DNA from: Podocnemis expansa
Taxonomy: Eukaryota; Chordata; Testudines; Podocnemididae
Assembly: GCA_007922195.1 (NCBI GenBank)
Contig: ML682116.1
Location: 1,962,072-2,026,071 of the forward strand
Reading direction: 5' to 3'
DNA length: 64,000 bases
The translations under genes were made by a program, and so were the position numbers. The stretch's first letter is position 1. Every line of letters begins with the position of its first letter. The notes beneath the pieces are model-generated. The model ran no database searches. It saw only the letters and a program-made list of their open reading frames with translations, and was not told the origin of the DNA. Below are positions 54,051 to 64,000 of this stretch, piece after piece.

Positions 54051-55488
54051 CCGCCCTCCAATTCTATTTTCTCTATTGGTATTACTAACATTCCCCCTCC
54101 CCTGACAATTGTCTCTAATCAGGGAGATTATGATGCATTGCTTGCAACAGCAGGGTCCTAAATGCAATGACCCAAGAGGTCTCTTGCAGTCCTGTGTTTC
54201 TGTGATACTGTGGATTGATAACATGCATTTCCCCTCCTGAACCTCAAATCATAAGAGCTGGAGCTGGTAGAATAATGTAAAAATAATTTCAATAACTTAT
54301 TAAATGTTGGGAAAAATCACAAATAAGTTATTTGATTACTATTATTCAATTACCTATAAAGGTGGTCAAATAAATCTTAGGAAGTGTGAATAATTTTTTC
54401 AGTTACTGAAGGCACAAAAATTTGTTGAACATATTATTTGTAATTATTAAGCAACCAGCTCTAATCCAGAACTAGAAGAGGATGCAAGAGGAAATGTGGA
54501 CATGCTATTTTGAGCACAGCAACGGCAGGATAGAGAAATGCATAGCATGCTCTCTGCATGATGAACTGCCTTGTGTCCATAAACCCTATTACATGCACCT
54601 GTAGGTCAATGTGTGTATGTCATGGAAGCAAGGAGGCAGCACAGGAGATTGGGAAAGGTTGAGGCAGTGGTGCTTCTGAATTCTCATGCCTCTGTAAAAA
54701 TTAGGAATACACTAGCAATTGGTTTGAAAAATGGTACTTGTGGGAGAAGCAATAATAGAACACGTACTCTGCCATACTCACAAGATGGTGAATTCAGAGG
54801 GGGAAAGCAAGACAGACTCACAGGAGGCAAAATGAACATTTCGTAAGTTTTAAGCACTTTTTTGAAGCTTTAATGTTCTTGTAATGTGTTACTGATTGTA
54901 TGGAATAAAGAATGTTTTTTCATTGGAATTCTGCTGTATTCAGGGCCCAAATCAAGTCTGAGTCCTGTCTTTGATCCTTATGATGATGGTGTCTGCAGGG
55001 TCCTAACTGAGATCAGAGCCCCAGTGAGATAAACCATTGTGTGCATGGAATGAGATGTTCCCCCTGCTGGGGTTGTACAGCACCTAACAACACAATAGGT
55101 TCTGGTCTCTTGGTGCTCCTTGTCACTATGGTAGCACAAACAAAACCAAACAAAAACAACAACAACAACAACCACCTCTTTGATCATCATCTAAAATCGT
55201 TACTCTGGTCAGCAATAAAAATAGTTCTTAATTAGTAACTTACTTTGAAATAAAACAATATAAGATAGACTCCCGCTTCCAGTGAGTTCCATGGTAGGTA
55301 TCACCAGTACAGAACATACCAGCATGCAGGGATAACTTGCACTGGGAGCCAGCAAATCTGTGTATCATGACCTCGCAAACAAATGAGGAAGGCCCACTGA
55401 TTATATTCTGGGTGCCCCCTTTACTCTCATTCAGCAATCAAACCTGTAACTCTAAAGTTGCTGGATCTTTTTCTAAGTATTTGCAAAG
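54051..55488. other. Unassigned intergenic DNA
   Basis: Contains a short (CAA)n tract near 55155-55172. No recognisable gene. Confidence 0.35.
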
Positions 55489-55617
55489 TTCCAAAGCGGC
55501 AGTTGTGGTAGTCTAGTTCAGGAAAATAAACAAGAAGTCCCGTGACACTTAAAAACTAAGAAATCTTATGCAATCAATACATTTGTTAATCTTTGAGTTC
55601 CACAGGACTCCTTGTAA
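55489..55617. mobile_element. Penelope-like repeat, short inverted pair
   Basis: TTCCAAAGCGGCAGTTGTGG, TAGTCTAGTTCAGGAAAATA, CCGTGACACTTAAAAACTAA, then the reverse arm TTGTTAATCTTTGAGTTCCA and CAGGACTCCTTG. The hammerhead-type centre is deleted. Confidence 0.68.
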
Positions 55618-56613
55618 GTATTTGCAGCCCCCCTTGTAAAAAGGAGAGCAGATGACAAGTAAGACTCTCTACAGGTTATAAAGCCCTTGACAAGAATGTG
55701 GTGCTTATGGCATTCACTGACATACTCTGCACCAAGTTACTAAATAATGTAGTAGCATATATTACTCATTCATTAAATATAAATAAATAATTTTAAAATG
55801 ATCCTTAATTTATAGTGCTACTGAAATTACATCCCACCCTGCCAAATATACCTGGTTGCACTTTTTGTCTGAGCTCTTCAGTTCCAAATTCCTTATTATC
55901 ATCAGTAGCATTCAAAAAGAAAATTTAAAAATATGGATCAATTATTATGTATGTAAGCTCCTGGCAGCTGCACCTTCTTTTGTCAGGAAACAAACAAAAA
56001 ACTCTTTGCAGTGAGAATAAAACAATTCTAAGTAGACAATGCTGTGTCTCTTGGATCTTCCTGGTCTACTGTATGTAAGAGGGGAGACAACATTTGCTCC
56101 CGTCTGCAGCCAGTTGGCTCTAATAGCAAGTTTTTGAGGAATCAAGGCCATGGCTTTGCCCCCTACCTATCACGCTTGCCGTGCTAGCCAAGTGCAATCC
56201 TTGGATAAAATCCTTCTCCTTTGAAGTCAACGACAAAATGACTATTAACATTAATTGGGCTGATTTTCAACCTTTGTGCTCAAGTTCCAGGCACACTCTT
56301 ATCTTTTGTATTTCACTATGAGACATTATTTCTGTATGAATGGTTTTTAAAATGTCAGAATTATTTTGCATGTCTGAGTGTTCGGTCCAAAGAGATGACA
56401 ATAGGTTTTAGCTTATTTGTGAAGAAAAGTAAACTTTCTTAGCGTTACAGAGGCTCAGTCTGTCCAGTGGGGTTTCCCTCATGTACCCAGTGCAGGGTTG
56501 ATACATCCTGTCACATAGTCATCAAGATTCCCTGCTAAGTCAAAAAGATCACAATCTCAGGCATTCCAGACCACTGGGTTGGGAAGAGCAAACAAACAGT
56601 CTATAACCATTTT

Positions 56614-56735
56614 CCAAAGGGGTAGCCATGTTAGGCTAGTTCAGCAAAACAAGCAAGGAGTTCTGTGGCACTTACAGACTAACTGTTTTATTATTTGCAT
56701 GAGCTTTGGTGGGAGAAAATCCCACTTTGTCAGAC
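56614..56735 (-). mobile_element. Penelope-like repeat, single arm
   Basis: TTCCAAAGGGGTAGCCATGT, TAGGCTAGTTCAGCAAAACA, AGCAAGGAGTTCTGTGGCAC, then GGTGGGAGAAAATCCCACTT and TGTCAGAC. It shows the full 5' part of the unit. Core damaged (CTGACAA, CCAAAG). Confidence 0.72.
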
Positions 56736-56932
56736 TCCTAGTCTGTAACCCTATTCGCCTCCTGGCAGGAGACTCTGAGCTCTTGGGTGGGGCAGAGTGA
56801 ACCAATAATCTATAGCCCCTGGAATGGGACAGATCAAACAATCAGAGTCCCTGGGCCTCCTGGTTGGGGCAAGTAATAGCAGTTTCAGGCTCTGATCTTC
56901 TGGGTGGGGCAGAGCAAACAGTCTATCTCAAA

Positions 56933-56995
56933 ACAAACAAAGAGTCTGGTGGCGCTTTTAAAGACTAACAGATATATTTATTGCATAAATAAAAG
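56933..56995 (-). mobile_element. Penelope-like repeat fragment
   Basis: AACAAACAAAGAGTCTGGTG, GCGCTTTTAAAGACTAACAG then ATATATTTATTGCATAAA: only the first part of the arm. Confidence 0.62.
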
Positions 56996-58782
56996 TCTAT
57001 ATCAAGAGTCCCTGGGAGCTGCACTTAGTAGCAACTGCAGGGGTGGGGACAGGGGAATTCCAGTCCATCATACTCCATTGGGTTCTGAGCTAGGGCCCTA
57101 TGAAATCTTTCAACGCCCTAATGGATTCAAACTTCGGCTCTTAACACATTCTTTGGGTCAATTCCTACCATAAAGCCCGTCTTGAGCATCAGCTGGCAGT
57201 GACTGGTCATCCTCTGTTGGCCCACTATCGGGTCGATGCACCCTGTCTCACCTGGCACATATTATAATATCATATCAGTCTAATTCATTTATATCAGGCA
57301 TTTGCTTTGTGCCTGTTAAAGTGGCCTGATTCTTCCTTTGCAGAATAGAAGTTATTTATGTTCTGTAGGGAGAAAACTAAGCCTAAAAAGTTAGCTATTA
57401 TTCATTAGTTATTATTACAATAGAGTTTATGGTAGAGTTTGCTCCACAGAATATATGATGGAATTCACCCTGAATTGACTCTTTATGGTTGAATGTCATA
57501 TTTCTGTAACTAGATTGTTTTAGAAATTGTGAGACAACCTTAAGTATATTATTATATACCAACTTTTAATATTAATCTTTTTCTCTATAACCTAAAGCTA
57601 AAAACATTAAAATTTTAAAAGTTAATACGGCAAGATTTCATTTATAGGCATGGTACAGATTTACACACTAGGGCGCAGTGAGATTAAAAATGCAACAAAT
57701 ATACTGAATGAAATTTAAGACTTACATTGTAAAATAAATTTAGAGTTTCATAAAAATTTTGGAGGAGGAAGAAGTCATTAGATTGTGTAAATTAATCACA
57801 CTGTGTAGTGTCTCATTGGCAAAACATCACACAGTGCAAAATAATTCTTCTGTTGTTTTGTTTGCATATATATTAGATTGATAGTTATTCAGTGTTTATT
57901 GAGATTTTTGGCTCACATCTCATTTGTGTGTATCCCTGCTATATTATCTTTATTTGTCATTGTACTTCTCAGATATTCCTTGTTTTCTAAGGTTTGAAAG
58001 TACAGTCAATGAAGATGTATAACAACTGAATGAGCAAAGTAAAATATTAAACTTGAAAGGTAAACTATTAAATATGAAAAAGCATAGTCAATTGTCTATG
58101 ATACTATAAGGAAAGCATAACTAAAAAAATAGAATTTGGGAAAAGTCTGAACCAAACTTTCCCAGAGTTTGAGGTATTAGGATCTAGGTTTTTGTTCTGC
58201 TCATTGTGAAGATGGAGGCACAAATCAAAATTTGAATCTGGGAACTTTCCTAAACTTTCCCAGACACAGGAGTGTTAAAAATAAGGGTTTTGAAATTAAG
58301 AAAAGAAAATATAGTGTGAAACTCAAGACTACTTCCTAATAGTGAGACCTAGCTTTATTTTCAAGAAAACTGGTGGAAATACCAACGTCTGAGACTTTTA
58401 TGACCAGAATGGACAAACTACTATAATACAATACTAGAATATAATAATATAGGAACAGTGATAGAGTGGCAGGGAAACGGAACCATTATATGTGACCTCA
58501 AGCATATGTAACCTACTGATGAGGATGCTTTGTCCCTATCTAGCGGTGGCTGGGTTACATATAGAAATTGATGAATGTGGAAGAGTCTTGGCTAGCAGAA
58601 TTGGATCTTTTAGCTTAGGCAGGAGATACTTATGCTTTAGCTCCAGAGTTCCCAGGTTCAGTGCCCACTACTGGCCTCTCATGCTGATGGTATTAGACTG
58701 GCTCCCTACTGAATGCTGGTTGTGTATGTGACAGAGGGGGACATTGACCACTATACAACTGGGTAGCTCTCTTGCCTTTTTT

Positions 58783-58832
<50 letters not shown>

Positions 58833-59906
58833 ATGAAGTCAGTGTTTGGAATAGGTAGATTAAGATATTGGCTGTGCCACAGCTGAAAAATCCTTTAGAA
58901 TTTTAAATACTGGAATAATTACAGCAATCTTTAAATGATGTGATTGTATGAATAGGAGTCAGATCATATATCATTTAAAGAGATTACTGTGACAACAGGT
59001 AAGCCAAATGTTTGGGAAAGAATTCAAATATAGTACAAGATATCTTGCTGTGGGGGTAACCCTACATGTCTACTCACATGTAGGCTAACTAATATCCCTA
59101 CCTGTCCTGTTTCAGTTTGTATGGCATGATTTGGCTAGTGGGAGAGTTTCCCACTCATAGCAGAGGATGACATAACCAATATAACCAGAAGGGAAAAGAG
59201 GGAGAGAAGAAAAATAAAATCAGACAAATAAAATGGGAGGCAAAAATATTAGCTTGCTTAGGAAGTTCTTCCCACTGTTTGTATGTTACCAGATCAGCCC
59301 TGCCATTTAGTTTAACAGAAAAGGTAGAAGCATGGCCTCAGAAGGTAAAAATGAAATAAATAGAATGGGGAATACAATTCTTCTAAAAGCAAAGGCAAAA
59401 AATAAAGAGAAGGTTAAATTAGTCCATGGAATCTATGTAATGTCTGACAAGGAAGAATGGGAGGTGGCATTCATTGATTTGTATACATTTTGGAAACAGA
59501 ATTGTAACTCCATGGCAAATGCTGTTATCAGTTTACCAGGGTAAATTTGGAGTAACTTTATCAAAATGGTAAGATGAGTTATTTAATCTTGAAAGAGATG
59601 AATAGGAGCAGAATCTGGTCCAGTTGCCAGTGACAGCAACAAAGGCTGGTTCAATCTGCCTAGGTGGCCTATTCTAAAAAAATATATCAAACTATGCCTG
59701 GAGCTCCCACCCAAAGCCATATTCCTACTTTTGGATCCAGGAAATTAAAATGTGACCTTCATGTTCACATTCTAGATAGTTCTTCCCTACTCTGAAGCAC
59801 TCAGAAGTTCACAGGGCCATGGAATAACAAACATTTTGTAGAGGCAGAGACAGAGGGAGAAACACCGGAGAAACATGAAAACCATATAAATATTTACATA
59901 TAACAC
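56996..59906. other. Unassigned intergenic DNA
   Basis: AT-rich, without a recognisable gene. It holds a (TC)n microsatellite at about 58786-58827. The open frame near 59332-59544 (70 codons) has no known domain and no supporting context. Confidence 0.35.
58786..58827. repeat. (TC)n microsatellite
   Basis: About 20 uninterrupted TC units. Confidence 0.95.
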
Positions 59907-59909
59907 AAT

Positions 59910-60376
59910 GGCTAAGTCCACAAGTAGACATTAATTTCAAAATAAGTTAATTCAAAATAAAATTGGTATGTCAAATTAACTTAAATTGAAATAAGCAAAA
60001 ACCTTAAATTGAAATAGCAAGTCCGGACACAGGACTTGCTATTTTGAATCAGGAGATGGGTAGCATGGGAGGTGTGGCAACATGGCCCTCTGGTAGAAAA
60101 AGGAAGGCACCATGGGAAGGAGAAGGGCAAAAGTGTTAAATCGAAATAATGGTTATTTTGAAATAACACATCTGAAAGGCATTATTTTAAAACAACTGTT
60201 TTGAAATAATGACTATTTCAATTTCAGCCTAGGTATTACTATTCAAAATAAGGTTCATTATTTCAAAATGACAGGGCTTGTCATTTCAAAATAATGAAAA
60301 GTCATTCAGACATGAAAACTTTTAAATCAAAACAATGGTCATTGTTTTGATTTAAAAGCATCGTGTGGACATAGCC
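59910..60376. mobile_element. Harbinger-like MITE
   Basis: Starts GGCTAAGTCCACAAGTAGAC, ends CGTGTGGACATAGCC, with AAT on each side (59907-59909, 60377-60379). The interior has TTTCAAAATAA-type units in both orientations. Confidence 0.78.
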
Positions 60377-60449
60377 AATGAGCAAAACCCAGTCAGTGTA
60401 TAAAAAGTATGGTCAACACCACAGAATAATCATTTCACCAATGATCCAG

Positions 60450-61649
60450 TGTAAATGCGGTCGATCCTCAGGGGTCGCCTGCCTGTCATTCGGTAGCCGC
60501 AACTTGTTGTCCAGGCCTTGAGAGGCTATACCCTTCACCGCCCTTGAGCCCTCAGCCAGCCAAGGTGGAAGACCAATAGCTGGGGTTTCAGACCTCTGTT
60601 CAGGGTCAGGCCAACCACAACACCTTTGCTGCCTTCTAGCCCCCTAGACAGGGTGAAGCAGAATATAACAAGCAGTGCTTCAGCCCTCCTGCAGGACAAG
60701 CTCAGTTCAATAGCCCTTGCCTTCTAGCCCATAGACAGGGTGAGACAGAATATAGCAAGCAGCGCTTCAGCCCTCCCACAGGGCAAGCCCATTCAACAGT
60801 CCCTGCCTCCTAGCCCCCTACACAGGATGAGGCAGAATATGACAAGCGGTGCTTCAGCCTTCACACAAGGCAAGCCCAGTTCAATAGTCCCTGCCTCCTA
60901 GCCCCCAGGTGGGGGAAGGCAGAATATATATAGTCAGTGCTTCACGAGGCAGGATTAGTGTGCCATTTAAAGTGAAAAGTGGTTGAGGGGAGGGAGACAC
61001 AGGCCCACCAACTCCACTGCATCTCAGCCCAGGGCCCTGCCTCATGGCCACAGGCCACCACTGAGTCAGTGGTGCTCCTGCCAAAACACACTGACACTCA
61101 GCAGATAAAGTCCGCTTTCCGTGGGGCCACTTCCTCTCACTTGTGGGAACTTTCCCCTTAGCAGAACCCCGGGTACCTTGCAAGGGGAATCCCAGTTAGA
61201 CCTTCAGCTTTCAGGGCCAGCAGGTCTGGGAAGCCCTCTGTAGTCTCCACCAGTGGCAGCTCCTCTAAGGCGCAGGAGTTGGGTAGCTCCAGCCTAGCAG
61301 CATCTTCTGCGGAGGGCAGCTCTTCAAGGTCCTGAGGGCCTTCCTCTTCCTTCCCCCTGGCAGTTCCTCAGTTAAGGGTATTTCCTCCAGGTGCTCACCA
61401 AGAGGTTGAATTTATGGGAAAGTTGAGCCAGCAGTCATTCCCTCAGACCTCCCAGGGATGGAAGTTCACCGTCCCCAATGCATACCTTCTCCTCCTTCCC
61501 TGCGGCTGCCCACTCTGTCCCCTTATATAGTCCTCCCCTCCTCCCAGCCCGCCCCTTTGGTTCTGGGTAGAGGCTTGGGTTGTGGACTCCTCTGGCCAGT
61601 GCGGGAGCACAGTCTCCCTCTTAGCGGATGGACACTTCACCCTGCTACA
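60450..61649 (-). mobile_element. Solo LTR of an LTR retroelement
   Basis: Read on the minus strand it begins TGTAGCAGGGTGAAGTG (61649) and ends CGCATTTACA (60450), the TG...CA frame of an LTR. The flanks TCCAG (60445-60449) and GCCAG (61650-61654) fit a 5-bp duplication with one change. A minus-strand TATA box (CTATATAAGG, about 61522-61531) lies near the expected promoter. No coding sequence, so a solo LTR left by recombination; endogenous retrovirus or related class cannot be settled. Confidence 0.65.
60637..60925. repeat. 88-bp tandem repeat, about 3.3 units
   Basis: Units start with TAGCCC..AGACAGGGTGA at 60637, 60725, 60811 and 60899. Each contains CAGAATAT, AGTGCTTCAGCC or close variants, CAAGC and CAATAG. 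It lies inside the solo LTR. Confidence 0.85.
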
Positions 61650-62072
61650 GCCAGTCTTTATGGTACATGATTAAGACCTGTGAGACTGGTTTTGCCAGCC
61701 TTGGTAAAATTGCTCTTTAACATTTAAGCTGTCTTACTTGTCCTGAATCTTCTAAGTACTGAGGCCAGTGACTTGATGATAGGTTAAAGAACTCTGCTTA
61801 GCTCAGACATAAAAAAGAAAGAATATTTCTTGACTTCCTGCTGAGACCCTTGCTTTGACGCTTTCCGGTTCATAATAAGGCTGGCTAGAGAACAAGGAAT
61901 ATTGTTATTTTGCATTCCATAAACCGTATTCTCCTCACAGTTAAACAAGTTTTTACAAAACAGACTTTTAATTTCAACAGAGCAATTCTCAAAGCATGCT
62001 ATGAGCCTACAGTAATTGAAACCCACTGGTTCCACAAGACAGTGAGAGCCAGAAGTTACAATATGCTTGGCT
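61650..62072. other. Unassigned intergenic DNA
   Basis: No recognisable gene or repeat. Confidence 0.35.
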
Positions 62073-62783
62073 TAGGGTGACCTGATGCAGAGCCAGATTA
62101 GGGGGCCTTGGGGCCCCAGGTTGCCCACCACTAGGGGCCCTCTCTGCAGTGTTTCAGCCACCCTCTACAGTGGCCTGCAGGTGGGCCAGTGCTGTGGGGG
62201 GGGGGTGCCTCTGGGGCCAGAGGCTGCTCTCCCTTGCCCCTGGTCCAGGTCATCTTCCTCAGGGGGCAGAGCCAGGAGGTGTGTCCACTTGTGTGACCCT
62301 CCAGGGTCATTTGCCTTAGAATGCTATCCTGGAGGCTTCACCGTGTGCCAGATGGCTCCACCCCTGGAGTGGAGTGAATACACTTTGGCCCACCCCATCC
62401 CTGACCAGCTGGCGCAGGGTGAGAGTGCCTGGATCCCAAACTCTGGTCAAAGGGCTCTGCCCCCCGCCCAGCGCCAGCAGCGCAAGGGGTGGGGCCTTTC
62501 CAGGCTCCCCACCCAAGCCTCAATAGTGCTACAGGCTGAGTGGGGTGGCAGGGGGTTGCAAATTAACTCAGGGGCCACAGAGGCTGGAATCCAGGACCCT
62601 CTTTAGGATGGGGCCTGGGGCTTCAGCCCCTATATCTTCTGCATTAATCTGGCCCTCACCAGATATCCTGATTTTAGAGGGACAGTCTGGATATTTTGGA
62701 CAGTGTCTTACATATGGGCAGCTATTAACCCCTCCCCACAATATTCTGTCCTGATTTTTTACATTTGCTATCTGGTCATCCTA
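62073..62783 (+). mobile_element. MITE, TAGGGTGACCAG family, split by a second MITE
   Basis: Starts TAGGGTGACCTGAT and, after the insert, continues AGAGGGACAGTCTGGATATT, TTACATTTGCTATCTGGTCA and TCCTA. A short uninterrupted relative is at 42050-42159. Confidence 0.75.
62088..62657. mobile_element. hAT-like MITE nested in the 62073 element
   Basis: Ends CAGAGCCAGATTAGG and GCATTAATCTGGCCCTC. Flanking ACCTGATG and ACCAGATA match at 6 of 8. GC-rich interior; open frames across it (up to 173 codons) have no domain. Confidence 0.7.
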
Positions 62784-63019
62784 GTCTTACTCTACTGCGA
62801 TTCCTTATTTTTAAATTTGTGGACCATAAAAGTTGTTGCCGTTGTCACTAGGCTGTAATTTTTCCAATGGCCTTGGCCAAAAAGCAACATGTTTTAATAC
62901 CCATGCATCCTTATATGGAACAACATAAATAGTAATTCAGATTCAATAGCCCTTTTAGGAGTTATACTCTAGTATCTTTTGCAAAGTTCTTTCTCACCAA
63001 CATGCTGTTGTGAGAAGGT

Positions 63020-64000
63020 TATCATAGAATCATAGAATCATAGGGTTGGAAGGGACCCCACAAGGTCATCTAGTCCAACCCCCTGCCAAAAAAAGCAGGA
63101 CCACTCCCATTAGATCATCCCAGTCAGTGTTTTGTCCAGCTGGGACTTGAACACCTCCAGAGATGGAGATTCCACCACCTCCCTAGGCAGCTTATTCCAC
63201 TGCTTCACCACTCGCCTAGTAAGGAAGTTTTTCCTAATATCCAGCCTGGACCACCCCAGCTGTAACTTGAAACCATTGGTTCTCGTTCTGCCCTCTGTTA
63301 CCACCGAGAACAGTCGAGCTCCCTCCTCCTTGGAGCAACCCTTCAAGTAGTTGAAGGTTGCTATCAAATCCCCCCTCAGTCTTCTCTTCTGCAGGCTAAA
63401 TAAGCCTAGTTCCTTCAGTCTTTCTTCATAGGGCTTGTGCTCCAGCCCTTTGATCATTTTGGTTGCCCTCCTCTGGACTCTCTCTAATTTGTCCATGTCC
63501 TTTTTGTAGTGGGGAGCCCAAAACTGGACACAGTATTCCAGATGTGGCCTCACTAGTGCAGAATAGAGGGGAATGATCACATCCCTCGATCTGCTGGTAA
63601 CACTTCTTCTGATGCAGCCCAGTATGCCATTGGCCTTTTTGGCAGCAAGAGCACACTGCTGACTCATATCCAGCTTCCCATCCACCATGACTCCCAGGTC
63701 CTTTTCTCCAGTGCTGCTATTTAGCTGATCACTCCCCAGCCTGTAGCAGTACATGGGGTTTTTTCGTCCCAAGTGCAGGATTTTACACTTATCCTTGTTG
63801 AACCTCATGAGATTCCTCTTGGCCCACTGCTCCAGTTTGTCTAGGTCTCCCTGAATCCTGTCTCTGCCCTCTAGGGTGTCTACCATTCCCCCCAGTTTGG
63901 TATCATCTGCAAACTTACTAAGTGTGCAATCTATCCCATCATCCAGATCATTAATGAAAACATTGAACAGAACTGGCCCCAGGACCGACCCCTGGGGCAC
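63020..64000 (-). mobile_element. CR1 LINE, 3' part, runs off the window
   Basis: The minus-strand element ends in a (ATTCTATGAT)-type tail (63021-63045), preceded by the CR1 3' UTR and the C-terminal part of ORF2. The 5' part lies beyond the right edge. Confidence 0.95.
63110..64000 (-). CDS. CR1 ORF2 reverse transcriptase, C-terminal part (partial)
   Basis: ORF2 of CR1 LINEs encodes an endonuclease and reverse transcriptase that copy the element's RNA into the genome. Here 296 codons are open to the window edge, starting inside the reverse transcriptase: [20 protein letters not shown], then [10 protein letters not shown] with the catalytic Asp pair, then the thumb/C-terminal CR1 segment ([82 protein letters not shown]) and a stop. 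The Met at the edge is not the true start. No stop or frameshift is seen, so this copy is fairly young. Confidence 0.95.
   Translation of the reverse strand: MPQGSVLGPVLFNVFINDLDDGIDCTLSKFADDTKLGGMVDTLEGRDRIQGDLDKLEQWAKRNLMRFNKDKCKILHLGRKNPMYCYRLGSDQLNSSTGEKDLGVMVDGKLDMSQQCALAAKKANGILGCIRRSVTSRSRDVIIPLYSALVRPHLEYCVQFWAPHYKKDMDKLERVQRRATKMIKGLEHKPYEERLKELGLFSLQKRRLRGDLIATFNYLKGCSKEEGARLFSVVTEGRTRTNGFKLQLGWSRLDIRKNFLTRRVVKQWNKLPREVVESPSLEVFKSQLDKTLTGMI

Noticed and set aside
59332..59544. 70-codon lysine-rich frame
   Set aside because: No family resemblance, no splice signals and AT-rich surroundings; the length is within chance.
62085..62606. 173-codon plus-strand frame
   Set aside because: It lies entirely within nested GC-rich MITEs; no domain.

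Overview
The window looks like nuclear DNA of a sauropsid, most likely a turtle. The signs are a CR1 LINE with ATTCTATGAT-type 3' ends, a tRNA-derived SINE with a CR1-like tail, many copies of a Penelope-like repeat, a DIRS-type retrotransposon with inverted termini, and several hAT-like and Harbinger-like MITE families. The taxon call is inference from repeat content; no species is claimed.

Two real protein-coding genes can be read. (1) A MED1-like gene on the + strand (about 2.9-25.8 kb) has 17 coding exons whose phases all agree. They give a 584-residue open frame covering the Med1 domain of Mediator subunit 1, but without the long C-terminal tail of true MED1. (2) YAE1 (YAE1D1) on the - strand (about 35.0-31.1 kb) has three coding exons and 224 residues, close to the human length. 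It carries the GX3-repeat Yae1 domain, which works with LTO1 to recruit the Fe-S target ABCE1/Rli1. The two genes converge tail to tail. A CpG-rich block at about 37.85-38.28 kb, with four regularly spaced YY1-like sites, is the best candidate promoter for YAE1.

The rest is transposon-rich intron and intergenic DNA, much of it nested. From left to right: a three-layer MITE nest in MED1-like intron 2 (6.17-7.52 kb); a hAT-like MITE with a large internal palindrome inside a Penelope-like repeat (9.5-10.3 kb); a decayed Ty3/Gypsy pol relic and an LTR-like block (13.5-15.6 kb); a Harbinger-like MITE inside a Penelope-like repeat (21.8-22.4 kb); a run of Penelope-like, hAT-like and SINE copies (28.9-41.9 kb); a 5.3-kb DIRS-like element (45.5-50.8 kb) sitting inside an inverted pair of Penelope-like repeats; a 1.2-kb solo LTR with internal 88-bp tandem repeats (60.45-61.65 kb); nested MITEs (62.07-62.78 kb); and the 3' end of a CR1 LINE with an open reverse transcriptase frame running off the right edge.

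The most noteworthy signals are: the short MED1 paralogue with a likely GC-AG intron and an oddly A-rich splice acceptor; hammerhead-ribozyme-like cores kept in several Penelope-like copies, often as head-to-head palindromes; and the nested insertions whose target-site duplications let their order be read. I found no operon, CRISPR array, tRNA or rRNA gene.
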